From positions 1 to 64,000 of the forward strand of contig NZ_PDBX01000001.1 in assembly GCF_002564105.1 (NCBI RefSeq): a stretch of DNA of 64,000 nucleotides, written 5' to 3'. Below are positions 9,554 to 19,953 of the stretch, in pieces (positions within the stretch are counted from its first letter, which is position 1; each line of letters starts with the position of its first letter). The notes below the pieces were generated by a model. It was not told the origin of the DNA. It did no database searches and saw only the letters and a program-made list of their open reading frames with translations. The position numbers and the translations under genes were made by a program. The stretch is from Collimonas sp. PA-H2 (GTDB lineage: Bacteria > Pseudomonadota > Gammaproteobacteria > Burkholderiales > Burkholderiaceae_D).

Positions 9554-10816
9554 TCAACCGCGGGTAGCGGCGCTCTCCGGAATTTCTGGCTTGATCAGCT
9601 GCTGCAAAGCGATTTCAAACGCGACCTTGGCAATGCCGGTATGGCTGGCCGAATGGCCGTGGCATTTTTCCAGCGCCGCGCCGACGGTGGCCGAAACATC
9701 GCCGAAGATGGCTTCGTCGGACACTTCGACCTGGCTCTGCATCAGGAAGGCGAAGGCACGCGCCATGCCGCAGTTGGCGACGAAGTCAGGGATCACGGCG
9801 ACGCGATTGTCCGCATGTTCATAGATCGGACCGTAGAAAATGTCGCTGTCGGCAAACGGCACGTTGGCGCCGCTGGACACCACTTGCAGGCCGTTGGCGA
9901 TGAGCTGGTCGACCTGCTCCTGCTTGACCAGGCGCGAACCGGCGCATGGCAGGAAGATATCGGCGCCGACGCTCCAGATGGCGGCGTTGCACTCGTCGAA
10001 AGAGAGCATGTTGTCCGCGATCAGCTGGTTGCCCTGCTTGGCCAGGAACAAGGCATGCACTTCTTCGTAGCTGTAGCCGTCGGCCTTGATCAGGCCGCCG
10101 TTGCGGTCGATGATGCCGACCACGCGGGCGCCTGCCTTGGCCAGGTAGTAAGCCGCGGTGGAGCCGACATTACCCCAGCCCTGTACGATCACGCGCTTGC
10201 CTTCCAGGCTGCCGCCGTACAGGCGGTAGTAATGGCGCACCGATTCCGCCACGCCCCAGCCGGTGATCAGGTCCGCCACCAGGTATTTGCGGCTGGCTTG
10301 CGGCGTGTAGCGCGCATCTTCCACCACTTTCGCCACGCCCATGCGCAACTGGCCGACCTTCTGGATACGCTCGTTGTCGCTAGGCTCGAAATGGCCGTTG
10401 ACGATGCCTTCCTGCGGATGCCACAGGCCGTAGCGCTCGGTCATCGGAATCACTTCATGCACTTCGTCGACGTTGAGGTCGCCGCCAGTGCCGTAGTAGG
10501 TCTTCAACAAAGGCGTGACTGCCTTGTACCAGCGGCTGAGCACGCCAGCCTTGCGCGGATCGGCAGGGTCGAAATCGATGCCGGACTTGGCGCCGCCGAT
10601 GGCAGGCCCGGACACGGTGAACTTGACTTCCATGGTCTTCGCCAGCGACTCCACCTCGCGCCGGTCGAGTCCGCTGCGCATGCGCGTGCCGCCGCCCGCG
10701 GCGCCGCCGCGCAGCGAATTGATCACGATCCAGCCACGCGCCGGCGTCTCGGCGTCATGCCATTCAAAGACGATTTCCGGCGCCTTGCTTTCAAACGCAT
10801 TGAGTAAAGCCTTCAT
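9554..10816 (-). CDS. Glu/Leu/Phe/Val-type amino-acid dehydrogenase
   Basis: This 420-residue NAD(P)-dependent oxidative deaminase belongs to the Glu/Leu/Phe/Val dehydrogenase superfamily. It has the substrate-site segment NSLRGGAAGGGTRM, the catalytic lysine Lys77 in GGAKSGIDFDP, and the nucleotide-binding GWGNVG motif at about 213-218. The true substrate is not readable from these motifs. Its place between an ABC importer and hpd suggests deamination of an aromatic amino acid to its 2-oxo acid, which for tyrosine would give the HPPD substrate; that is inference from context, and glutamate dehydrogenase is the main alternative. A good AAGGAG precedes the ATG. Confidence 0.9.
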   Translation of the reverse strand: MKALLNAFESKAPEIVFEWHDAETPARGWIVINSLRGGAAGGGTRMRSGLDRREVESLAKTMEVKFTVSGPAIGGAKSGIDFDPADPRKAGVLSRWYKAVTPLLKTYYGTGGDLNVDEVHEVIPMTERYGLWHPQEGIVNGHFEPSDNERIQKVGQLRMGVAKVVEDARYTPQASRKYLVADLITGWGVAESVRHYYRLYGGSLEGKRVIVQGWGNVGSTAAYYLAKAGARVVGIIDRNGGLIKADGYSYEEVHALFLAKQGNQLIADNMLSFDECNAAIWSVGADIFLPCAGSRLVKQEQVDQLIANGLQVVSSGANVPFADSDIFYGPIYEHADNRVAVIPDFVANCGMARAFAFLMQSQVEVSDEAIFGDVSATVGAALEKCHGHSASHTGIAKVAFEIALQQLIKPEIPESAATRG

Positions 10817-10868
10817 ACTGCTCCTTCAGATTTCCATGGTTACAACGACCCTGCTTCTGCCAGCCTGA

Positions 10869-11663
10869 TCAGCCTAGCAACAGCTTGTCGTCATCGATTT
10901 TTTCGCCGCGGGTGGTTTCAAACATTCGCAGCAGATCCGGCACATCCAGGCCTTGGCGCTGCTCACCGTGCACATCCAGAATGACTTTTCCCTCGTGCAG
11001 CATCACGGTGCGCGTGCCGTAATCCAGCGCCTGCCGCATGCTGTGCGTGACCATCATGGCCGTCAGCTTGCTGGATTCGACGATCTTGGCCGTCAGCGAC
11101 AGAATAAAGGCCGCGGTTTTCGGATCCAGCGCGGCGGTATGCTCGTCCAGCAGCAGGATGCGCGACGGCTGCAGCGAAGCCATCAGCAAGCTGACCGCTT
11201 GGCGCTGACCGCCGGACAGCAAGCCCATGCGGTCCGACAAGCGGTTTTCCAGCCCCAGGCCGAGGATGCTGAGCTTTTCGCGGAACAGCGCGCGCAGGTT
11301 GCGGTTCAGGGAAAAACGCAGGCCGCGCGGGCTGCCGCGCTTCCACGCCAGCGCCATGTTTTCTTCAATCGTCAGGCTCTCGCAGGTGCCCGCCATCGGG
11401 TCCTGGAACACGCGCGCCACCAGGTCGGCACGCTGCCAGCTAGAACGCCGCGTGGCGTCGGTGCCGTCGATGGTGATGCTACCGCTGTCAACCATCAGGT
11501 CGCCGCAGACCGCATTCAGCATGGTCGATTTGCCGGCGCCGTTGGAGCCGATCACCGTGACAAACTGGCCGGAGGGAATTTCCAGCGAGAGACCGCGCAA
11601 GACCTTGTTTTCGATCGGCGTGTCGGGATTGAAAGTGATTTCCAGGTTATCGAGTTTCAACAT
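10869..11663 (-). CDS. ABC importer ATP-binding protein (amino-acid type, TrpZ-like)
   Basis: This 264-residue ABC ATPase has Walker A GSNGAGKST (about 39-47), Q-loop QDPMAGT, signature LSGGQRQ (about 151-157), Walker B ILLLDEH and VTHSM as the H-loop. Histidine after the Walker B glutamate (DEHTAALDP) is typical of the ATPases paired with SBP-type ABC permeases of this class. Its ATG overlaps the permease stop by one base (TGATG), so subunits are co-translated. The dehydrogenase gene starts 52 bases downstream. It would energise uptake by the adjacent permease and binding protein. Confidence 0.92.
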   Translation of the reverse strand: MLKLDNLEITFNPDTPIENKVLRGLSLEIPSGQFVTVIGSNGAGKSTMLNAVCGDLMVDSGSITIDGTDATRRSSWQRADLVARVFQDPMAGTCESLTIEENMALAWKRGSPRGLRFSLNRNLRALFREKLSILGLGLENRLSDRMGLLSGGQRQAVSLLMASLQPSRILLLDEHTAALDPKTAAFILSLTAKIVESSKLTAMMVTHSMRQALDYGTRTVMLHEGKVILDVHGEQRQGLDVPDLLRMFETTRGEKIDDDKLLLG

Positions 11664-12625
11664 CAGTTTTCCCCTTTGCCCGCTGCCAGACCATTGTTGA
11701 TAGCAGCGGCGGGCTTGGCTTTGCCGCTGCCATTACCATTGCGGCGCATGCGCTTGAAACTGCGTTTGAAATTAGGAATCAGCAGCGCCAGGCCGACCAG
11801 CAGGGCCGTGACCAGATTCAAATCCTGCGCCTTGAGGCCGATGAAATCCATGTCCAGCGCCAGCGCAATGAAGAAGCGATACAGCACCGCGCCGAAAATA
11901 CAGGCTGCCGTAGTCACCACTAGGCTGCGCGCCGGCAGCACGGTTTCACCGATGATCACCGCTGCCAGGCCAATCACGATGGTGCCGATGCCCATCGAAA
12001 TATCAGCGCCGCCCTGGGTCTGCACGAACAGCGCGCCGGCCAGCGCTACCAGCGCATTGGAAATCGCCAGGCCCCATACCGTCTGGCGGTTGGTGGAAAT
12101 GCCCTGGGCGCGCGCCATGCGCGCATTGGCGCCGGTGGCGCGCATGGCCAGACCGGTTTCTGAGGCGAAAAAGGCATCCAGCAAGAGCTTGGCGATCAGT
12201 ACGATCACCAGCATCACCAGCGGCTGCACCCAGTAGTCCGGCAAGTCGCCGATGCTGGTCATGCTGAACACCGTCGGCTCGCTGATCAGCGCCACGTTAG
12301 GTTTGCCCATGATGCGCAGGTTGACCGAATACAGCGCAATCATCACCAGGATACTGGCCAGCAATTGCATGATCTTCAGGTAGACATTGAGGCAGGCGGT
12401 GACACAGCCGGCCAGGCCGCCGGCCAGCAGCGCGATGAAGGTCGCGAGGAAAGGATTCCAGCCAGAGACGATCAGGGTTGCGGCGACGGCGCCGCCGAGA
12501 GGGAAACTGCCGTCGACCGTGAGGTCGGGAAAATTGACGACGCGGAAAGACAAGAACACGCCAAGTGCGACCAGGCCAAAAATCAGGCCGATCTCGATGG
12601 CGCCAAGTGAAGCGATGAGCGACAT
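11663..12625 (-). CDS. ABC importer permease (TrpY-like)
   Basis: This 320-residue inner-membrane permease has eight or nine hydrophobic segments. It is of the branched-chain-type permease family linked to SBP_bac ABC systems of the TrpXYZ kind; NFPDLTVDGSFPLGGAVAATLI near residue 30 is characteristic. The ATG at 12625 is preferred because AAGGA lies 6-7 bases upstream, whereas the ATG at 12631 falls on the ribosome-binding site. The C-terminus is basic and cytoplasmic (SFKRMRRNGNGSGK). It is separated from the upstream binding-protein gene by 145 bases containing a hairpin terminator, which would lower its transcript level relative to the binding protein. Confidence 0.92.
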   Translation of the reverse strand: MSLIASLGAIEIGLIFGLVALGVFLSFRVVNFPDLTVDGSFPLGGAVAATLIVSGWNPFLATFIALLAGGLAGCVTACLNVYLKIMQLLASILVMIALYSVNLRIMGKPNVALISEPTVFSMTSIGDLPDYWVQPLVMLVIVLIAKLLLDAFFASETGLAMRATGANARMARAQGISTNRQTVWGLAISNALVALAGALFVQTQGGADISMGIGTIVIGLAAVIIGETVLPARSLVVTTAACIFGAVLYRFFIALALDMDFIGLKAQDLNLVTALLVGLALLIPNFKRSFKRMRRNGNGSGKAKPAAAINNGLAAGKGEN

Positions 12626-12733
12626 AAACATCCTTAAATTACGGAACCGCGACTACCCGGAACAGCAGGCCGAGCGCGGCTCACCGGCAAAAAACACGCC
12701 AAATCAGGCAAACCAGAATCTACGAACCAAAAG

Positions 12734-12764
12734 CTGGCGGATGACGGCATGCGCCATCCGCCAG
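12734..12764 (-). terminator. attenuating hairpin between binding-protein and permease genes
   Basis: A perfect 10-bp stem (CTGGCGGATG with CATCCGCCAG) is followed on the minus strand by CTTTT. It stands just after the binding-protein stop and before the permease of the same unit, where partial termination would give more binding protein than membrane subunits. Confidence 0.65.
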
Positions 12765-12770
12765 TCCTCT

Positions 12771-13739
12771 TTATTGTTCGACGACTTTGGCGGACTTGAC
12801 CAGATCAGCCGGCAAGGTCAAACCTTGCTTGAGCGCTGCCTTAGGATTCACGTACAGCTCGAATGTCGTGCTGGTTTGCGAAGCGATCTTGCCTGGCGCT
12901 TCGCCCTTCAGGATGCGCACCACGATCTTGCCGGTCTGGCGGCCCAGGTCGTAGTAGTTGAGACCGATCGCGGCGGCGGCGCCGCGCTTGACCGCGCCGG
13001 TATCGGCAGCGACCACTGGCAACTTGGCTTGCTCGGCCACTTTGATGATGCCTTCAAGCGCCGACATGACATTGTTGTCGGTCGGTGCGTAGATGACGTC
13101 GGCCTTGCCGATCAGGCTTTGCGCCGCGCTCGGCACATCGATGGTGCGGGCTGCGGCCGCTTCCACCAGGGTCAGGTCGGTGCCGGCCAGCAGTTTCTTG
13201 AGCGATTCGACGATAGACACTGAGTTCGCTTCACCCGGGCTGTAGATGACGCCGATGCGCTTGGCTTTCGGCGCCACCTTGCGGATCAGTTCGATCTGCT
13301 TATCCAGAGGCGACATGTCGGACACGCCGGTGACATTGGTGCCCGAAGCATCCCAGCTCTTCACCAGCTTGGCGGCGACCGGATCGGTCACGGCAGCATA
13401 GACGATAGGCACGGTCTTGGTGGCTGAAACCAGGGCCTGGGCGGAAGGGGTGGCGATCGCCACTGCGACATCCGGCTGGCTGCCGGCATATTTACGGGCG
13501 ATCTGCGCCGCGGTGCCGGTATTGCCTTGCGCGCTTTGGTATTCGAACTTCAGGTTCTTGCCGGCTTCGTAGCCTTCAGCCTTCAACTCGTCCTTGACGC
13601 CGTCGCGCACCGCATCCAGCGCCGGGTGTTCAACGATGGCAGTGACCACCACGGTTTTGTCGGCGGCATAGACAGCGGAAGTGGCCAGGCTCAGCAGCAC
13701 GACAGATGCAATAGCGGTACGCAAGAAAGGAAATTTCAT
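12771..13739 (-). CDS. ABC importer substrate-binding protein (ABC_sub_bind / TrpX-like)
   Basis: This 322-residue periplasmic binding protein has a signal peptide (MKFPFLRTAIASVVLLSLATSAVYA-AD) and the family pattern of the DUF534/ABC_sub_bind group: VVVTAIVEHPALDAVRDGVKDEL, then IARKYAGSQPDVAVAIATPSAQAL, then KRIGVIYSPGEANSV and PVVAADTGAVKRGAAAAIGLNYYDLGRQTG. Family members studied in streptococci bind tryptophan, others bind tyrosine or related aromatics; the substrate here is not proven. GGAGACAAAG precedes the ATG. It is first in the unit importer-dehydrogenase-hpd and is divergent from an Lrp/AsnC gene. Confidence 0.92.
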   Translation of the reverse strand: MKFPFLRTAIASVVLLSLATSAVYAADKTVVVTAIVEHPALDAVRDGVKDELKAEGYEAGKNLKFEYQSAQGNTGTAAQIARKYAGSQPDVAVAIATPSAQALVSATKTVPIVYAAVTDPVAAKLVKSWDASGTNVTGVSDMSPLDKQIELIRKVAPKAKRIGVIYSPGEANSVSIVESLKKLLAGTDLTLVEAAAARTIDVPSAAQSLIGKADVIYAPTDNNVMSALEGIIKVAEQAKLPVVAADTGAVKRGAAAAIGLNYYDLGRQTGKIVVRILKGEAPGKIASQTSTTFELYVNPKAALKQGLTLPADLVKSAKVVEQ

Positions 13740-13910
13740 GACTTTGTCTCCAAATGAGTCAGTTTGGTTGCCGGGAATCGGCCTCTTTATTATATTGCAA
13801 CAAGGTATTACTCTGGCTTGCGCCCTGCTGCCCTACATATTATTTTGAAAAAAGTATAGCTTTGAACGCTGAAAATTGGTTTGCGAGTTGGGCCCGATTT
13901 TTATACGGTT

Positions 13911-14429
13911 ATGAAATATAATTTCGTCACAAATCCAGAAATCGAGAATAAATTGCACAAAATTGATATCGATCAAATCGACCGCAAAATGTTGACCTTC
14001 CTGCAGCAGAACGGCCGCGCATCCAATCTGGAGCTGGCGGAAGCCGTCAGCCTGTCCGCCCCCCAATGCCACCGCCGCCATCGCCGGCTGGAGGAAGCCG
14101 GCTTCATCGTCGGCTATGAAACTAGGCTGAACCCGGCCAGCCTGGGGCTGAACGTGATCGCCTTTGTCCATGTATCGATGGAGAAAGGACATATTAACGA
14201 CTTATCGGGATTCAAGACAGCCATCAACGAATGGCCGCAAATCCTGGAGTGCTACTCGATTACCGGCGACTTCGACTATGTATTGAAGGTGACCGCGCAC
14301 GATTTGAAGGAATTGTCGGACTTCCTGATGGAAAAGCTGATGCGCATGCGCGGCGTCAGCGGCGTCCGCTCCAGCGTCTGCCTGGATGAAATCAAGGCGA
14401 CCAACATGCTGCCGCTGCCGCCGGTGTAG
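13911..14429 (+). CDS. Lrp/AsnC family transcriptional regulator
   Basis: This regulator of about 172 residues has an N-terminal winged helix (IDRKMLTFLQQNGRASNLELAEAVSLSAPQCHRRHRRLEEAGFIVGY) and a C-terminal RAM domain that binds amino acids (ECYSITGDFDYVLKVTAHDLKEL). The ATG at 13911 is used; a TTG 30 bases upstream is in frame and no clear ribosome-binding site marks either. It is transcribed away from the aromatic amino-acid uptake/catabolism unit across a short AT-rich gap, so it is the obvious candidate to regulate it in response to the imported amino acid. Confidence 0.9.
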   Translation: MKYNFVTNPEIENKLHKIDIDQIDRKMLTFLQQNGRASNLELAEAVSLSAPQCHRRHRRLEEAGFIVGYETRLNPASLGLNVIAFVHVSMEKGHINDLSGFKTAINEWPQILECYSITGDFDYVLKVTAHDLKELSDFLMEKLMRMRGVSGVRSSVCLDEIKATNMLPLPPV

Positions 14430-14628
14430 TTACCTGCAAATGAAAATAACGTTACATTTTTGCCTGACTGGTTTTAGCCGTAAGCGCATGATCAGTACCC
14501 TCGATACGTCAAAGTAGAGTTGTGTCAATGCAGCCCCCATCAAATGGTATCCAGCAAAGCGCCCCCCTTTATTGACGAATTGCTGGAGGGTTGTGAAATT
14601 CTCCTTGGCTAAGGGTATTTACCATGAT

Positions 14629-15396
14629 TTATTTTCTTGCAACTGGGGTTTCGATTGTTTTCTGCTGCACCATGAATGACTGCAATAGCTTTCCCCAGGC
14701 AGCTTGAATCGCTTGCCAATCTTTGAGGTACTCACGTCGGTAATGAATCGACACCAGTGCATTCAATGGCTTAAATATAAATTCGTGATGGCAATGTGGA
14801 ATGAAGCGTACCGGTCCCTGCTCAACGGCCTCGGCTTCCTCGGCAGCGCATGTGATGACAGTCTGCAGGCCATTGCTCGCATCCTGCGCATAGTAAACGT
14901 CATTCGGGGCAAGACCGCCATAGTCAGCCACGTGAATACACGGGTATTTCCTAAAATCGATACCCATGCACTTGAGGCCAAATTTCGGTAGCTTTTGGTC
15001 CGGTTGAATCCGGTCATGACATACCACCTCATTCGCAGTTCCGTCCGGATTAACAGGGGAGGTACACACATGCCGGACATCTTCGACGTATACGTTAAAC
15101 GAAGTCTGCAAACGGTTATAGTGCTTCCCGTCGAAAGCGTCTATTGCACTCGAGCTCATCAGCACATTCATCGTTCTTCCGCCACCCCCCACACTGAATT
15201 CAGCATCCGTCTCCCGTGTATGAGACGCCATGTCAGGCCAGAGGGCCGAAAGCAACAATTCCTCGGATACGGCTGCAGAATTTTTCGGGCGACCATTCGG
15301 ATATACGTATTTTTCCATTGCATCGGCGGCACCGTTGCCAAAACCGTAGCCCTGGGGAATACGCAGTTTGACCCAATCCTTGCCACTCACATTCAT
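14629..15396 (-). CDS. hypothetical protein, 5' end possibly disrupted
   Basis: Not recognised. The 255 residues read as a soluble or secreted protein (MNVSGKDWVKLRIPQGYGFG..., ELLLSALWPDM..., scattered Cys). The segment VKLRIPQ...LLLSALWPDM resembles unnamed proteobacterial lipoprotein-like families. The frame stays open, in protein-like sequence, for 30 codons upstream of this ATG to a TAG at 15487-15489. One inserted G in the GGGGG run just beyond would join it to an ATG at 15494. So the annotated start may be internal and the gene may be a decayed or frameshifted copy. Base composition is lower in GC than its neighbours. Confidence 0.5.
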   Translation of the reverse strand: MNVSGKDWVKLRIPQGYGFGNGAADAMEKYVYPNGRPKNSAAVSEELLLSALWPDMASHTRETDAEFSVGGGGRTMNVLMSSSAIDAFDGKHYNRLQTSFNVYVEDVRHVCTSPVNPDGTANEVVCHDRIQPDQKLPKFGLKCMGIDFRKYPCIHVADYGGLAPNDVYYAQDASNGLQTVITCAAEEAEAVEQGPVRFIPHCHHEFIFKPLNALVSIHYRREYLKDWQAIQAAWGKLLQSFMVQQKTIETPVARK

Positions 15397-15789
15397 TGGC
15401 CAGCCGTAGTCAAACGTGTTCGTGCTTGACTCTATCTGAGTCGAGTACGACGCTGCACGTAAAATCAGGAAATCGCAAGACTCCCCCTATCCATCGTAGC
15501 AACGACCATTTCGTTGCTGATTGCTCAGGATTAAATGATTGCACAAAAATTCCTTCATTCGATGCAGCGAAAGCGGCCCCACCTAGATTTGCCACCAATA
15601 CTGGTCCCCCAATGCTGGCACTCGTGCGTGGCCTCTCCAGATAAATTGTGGGCTAAGAAAATAATCACTTGGTAAGGGCGCATTTTTATTGCAACGGATG
15701 CGCACTCGTCAATACTTGTTGTTGATGGCAAAAACGCCAGCTCGCCGCCGCCAATGCTTACAATAAAGTAGCCATTCGCTTCCGAAGAT
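15397..15789. other. 393-base gap holding only a possible 5' remnant
   Basis: The right part of the 14629-15396 gene frame continues to 15486. Beyond that I see no convincing gene, terminator or repeat; the base composition is AT-richer than the flanking core genes. Confidence 0.4.
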
Positions 15790-17988
15790 TCACGGCAAAG
15801 TTAATTTGAGGACGGCGTTGGCGCTAGTCAGCGCTAAGGTTTTAGGAGCGATGAGGGTCAACCCCGTCGGATTATCCAAAAGACCAGGAGACCCAAGCAT
15901 GAGACCGCGTTTGCCAGCCACACCCGCCACGGTAGTGACAACACCTTCAGGAGTAATTTTGCGTATCGTAGTATCACCGTCTGATACATAAAGGTTACCT
16001 GCAGCGTCGATAACTGGAGATCCTGGCGCATTAAACGACGCATTTGGACCAACACCGTCAGCATTGCCGGGATGGCCAGCGCGACCAGCAAGGGTGCTAA
16101 CAACTCCGGTTGGAGTTATCTTCCGAATGCTTTCTTGGTCGGTGACGTAGAAATTTCCCGCAGCATCCATCGTGATGCCACCGACACTGCGGAAGCGCGC
16201 ATTCCGGGCAGTACCGTCGACACTTTTCCCTATTAGATCTTCTACCTTACCGGCAAAGGTCGTGACCATGCCGGAGGAATCGATCTTGCGGATGGTTTGA
16301 TTGTCGGCAATATAGAGATTGCCCGACGAGTCCAACGCAACCCTGAATGGTTGCTTGAATCGGGCCATCGGCCCAGGGCCGTCAACGCTGCCAGAACTCG
16401 GCCCGGGGACGCCGGCAAGCAGTGTGATCTTGCCCGCGGGGCTCCGTTTGCGAACGACGTTATTATCCATATCGACCAGATACAGATACCCCGCCCCATC
16501 GATTGCAATCCCAGTCGCACCGGCGTAATCCGTCGCCTTCCCATCGTCACTCGTGTAGACAGCTTTATGTGTTCCCGCGATGGTAGTCACCAGCCCAGCC
16601 GGACTGATTTTGCGAATCATTGAGTTCCCTGTATCAGCGACATAAAGATTACCCTGCTTATCGGCAGTAAGATCATATGGGGAATCAAATTGCGCCGCCG
16701 CGGCGACCCCGTCCTTCACCCCGCCGCGCCTCATCCTGCCCGCCGCCGTCGTGACAACGCCTGCCACACTAATCTTGCGTATCGCTGCGTTTCTTGAGTC
16801 GGCGATGTAGACGTTACCTGCCGGATCCAGCGCGACACCGGTCGGAGCATCGAATTGTGCGTCTTTCCCGATACCATCCACAGCGCCACGCTGGTAGTTG
16901 CCGGCCACGCTGCTGACCATACCCTCAGAACTAATCTTGCGAACCATCTCAAAACCTTCATCGGCGACATACAGATTTCCAGCGCCATCCACCGTGACGC
17001 CCGCAGGGTGGCGCATCCGTGCGACGGCTGCCGCGCCATCGATTGGTACCTGAACTACCTCATTCATTGGTCTGCCAACGAGCGTTGTCACCACACCGTC
17101 TGGAGTAATTTTGCGAATGGCGTCATTGCCGTAATCGGCGACATACACCATGCCGGCTCGATCGACGGCAATACCTTTCGGCAAATTGAACCATGCATTC
17201 ACGCCGGTGCCGTCCATATTGCCAACCGTTTGGCGCGACTGGCCAGCTAACGTACTCACAGCACCATCTGGACTGATCTTGAGAATCGTGTTGTTGAACG
17301 TAACAGCCACATACACCTGACCTTTGGCATCCACCGCAATGCCCATCGGGGATTGCGCCCGCACATCCTGTGTACTATATGAGCCGCCCGTGGAGTTTGC
17401 GTCGAACGTCATTTCGACCCTCGCCGGCGGGGTGTTTTTTCCTCCATTGCCATTGGCCCTTTGCAGGCTAGCCAATGTGGTCACGACACCCGAAGGACTG
17501 ATTTTGCGAATCAGGTCATTGGCCGTATCTGCGACATATAGGGTACCTTTGGCATCAATGGCGATCCCGCTGGGATAATTGAATCGGGCTTTGGCCCAGG
17601 TTCCATCGATGTTGCCTGGCTCTCCCGCTTTTCCTGCCAGAGTCGTCACTTTTCCTGCTGGGCTAATCTTACGAATGGTATGACTGCTAACGTCGGTCAC
17701 GTACAAATTGCCACGCGCATCCGACGTAATGCCAACGGGTCTGTTTCCGTATCTGGTTTGCCCGTCACCGAACTGCGCGATCAAGCGGTCGCCATCGGCC
17801 GTGCCCGGCCCGTCGAGGCTTCCCGCAATCAGGCTCAATACCCCTGGACTGCCGTCTTGAGTTCGTGCTGTTATGGATGACGCAGACGCAGGTTTTATAA
17901 GAAAATTGTTACTCTCGAATTGTAGCGAAAGAAAAAATGCCCCCCCGGCCAAAATGAATAAGACAATTGCAGATGCCCTACATTTCAT
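15790..17988 (-). CDS. NHL-repeat beta-propeller protein, exported or membrane-anchored
   Basis: This 732-residue protein has an N-terminal signal or anchor helix (SAIVLFILAGGAFFLSLQF) and then eleven NHL-type units of the form NLYVADTGNSMIRKISPAGLVTT-AG, spaced about 55-65 residues apart to near the C-terminus. Such repeats fold into six-bladed propellers, so two tandem propellers are likely; they bind partners or carbohydrate rather than catalyse. No catalytic domain is attached. A weakly GC-rich composition compared with neighbours and an isolated setting next to a broken gene suggest transfer. The biological role is unknown. Confidence 0.85.
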   Translation of the reverse strand: MKCRASAIVLFILAGGAFFLSLQFESNNFLIKPASASSITARTQDGSPGVLSLIAGSLDGPGTADGDRLIAQFGDGQTRYGNRPVGITSDARGNLYVTDVSSHTIRKISPAGKVTTLAGKAGEPGNIDGTWAKARFNYPSGIAIDAKGTLYVADTANDLIRKISPSGVVTTLASLQRANGNGGKNTPPARVEMTFDANSTGGSYSTQDVRAQSPMGIAVDAKGQVYVAVTFNNTILKISPDGAVSTLAGQSRQTVGNMDGTGVNAWFNLPKGIAVDRAGMVYVADYGNDAIRKITPDGVVTTLVGRPMNEVVQVPIDGAAAVARMRHPAGVTVDGAGNLYVADEGFEMVRKISSEGMVSSVAGNYQRGAVDGIGKDAQFDAPTGVALDPAGNVYIADSRNAAIRKISVAGVVTTAAGRMRRGGVKDGVAAAAQFDSPYDLTADKQGNLYVADTGNSMIRKISPAGLVTTIAGTHKAVYTSDDGKATDYAGATGIAIDGAGYLYLVDMDNNVVRKRSPAGKITLLAGVPGPSSGSVDGPGPMARFKQPFRVALDSSGNLYIADNQTIRKIDSSGMVTTFAGKVEDLIGKSVDGTARNARFRSVGGITMDAAGNFYVTDQESIRKITPTGVVSTLAGRAGHPGNADGVGPNASFNAPGSPVIDAAGNLYVSDGDTTIRKITPEGVVTTVAGVAGKRGLMLGSPGLLDNPTGLTLIAPKTLALTSANAVLKLTLP

Positions 17989-18344
17989 AGCCTCATTCCC
18001 GATATCAGTTCGTTAAATTAACTACGCTCTAGAAAACCACCATCTATTTCCGCAGAAAATTATACTTTGCCCTTTGGAAAGAAAATAAATATCTTATTGA
18101 TGTTTGTTCCTTTACCTGCGGAACTGACCCTATCCATATGATCTGGTCGCCACTGCCACACAAAAAAACAATAAAGTGGGACGACGCCTCAAACCTCGCG
18201 CGCATACATCGATATCGCAGTTTCGACGAAAAAAAGCCGCACCCTTGTGGGATGCGGCTTTCTGGAGCGCTGGCGAGATAACACCAGCGCTCTGCCGGCG
18301 GACCGGCGTTCAATAAACCTGATCGTTCTACTGAATTAATCTAA
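17989..18344. other. intergenic region with aceA terminator
   Basis: The 356-base gap between aceA and the NHL-protein gene contains the aceA terminator and a second hairpin (18265-18292, 9-bp stem GAGCGCTGG/CCAGCGCTC). No gene could be supported; the one short minus-strand frame at 18044-18313 overlaps both hairpins and has no family features. Confidence 0.6.
18229..18261 (-). terminator. rho-independent terminator of aceA
   Basis: On the minus strand the 9-bp stem AAAGCCGCA/TGCGGCTTT, extended by CCC/GGG around the loop, is followed by seven T. It lies 84 bases downstream of the aceA stop. Confidence 0.8.
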
Positions 18345-19640
<1,296 letters not shown>

Positions 19641-19718
19641 CGTCGTTCTCCTGTTAAAAACAAAAAGTGAAATCAAATCCGATGACTAAATAGTAGGCTT
19701 ATCTGTGCGCGGCAACAA

Positions 19719-19734
19719 TGTCTTATATAAGACA
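19719..19734. promoter_or_regulatory. perfect 16-bp palindrome upstream of aceA, candidate operator
   Basis: TGTCTTATATAAGACA is fully self-complementary and lies about 80 bases before the aceA ATG in an AT-rich region. Its length and symmetry fit a GntR- or LysR-type dimer site. The cognate regulator is not in this window. Confidence 0.5.
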
Positions 19735-19883
19735 TATAAGTTTTTTTATTTCCTTTAAATTCAATTACTTAACTTTTAAATTTCGCGATGTGGAATAAAA
19801 TTTCTGAGAATGAAATTTTAAAATGGTGCTATGCATTTGCATTTTTCACATTATGAAATGTAAATTGCGTATCCTGAAAAATG

Positions 19884-19911
19884 AAAAAAAAGCGAGGAGC
19901 AAACTCCCCGC
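19884..19911 (-). terminator. terminator of the TonB-dependent receptor gene
   Basis: On the minus strand an 8-bp stem (GCGGGGAG/CTCCTCGC, one G-T pair) with a 4-base loop is followed by eight T, 43 bases after the receptor stop. Confidence 0.82.
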
Positions 19912-19953
19912 CTTCGCCATAGCACTTTGATTCAGTTATACAACCGGCTTCAA

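Noticed and set aside
18044..18313. 89-codon minus-strand frame downstream of aceA
   Set aside because: It overlaps two hairpins including the aceA terminator and has no ribosome-binding site or family features.
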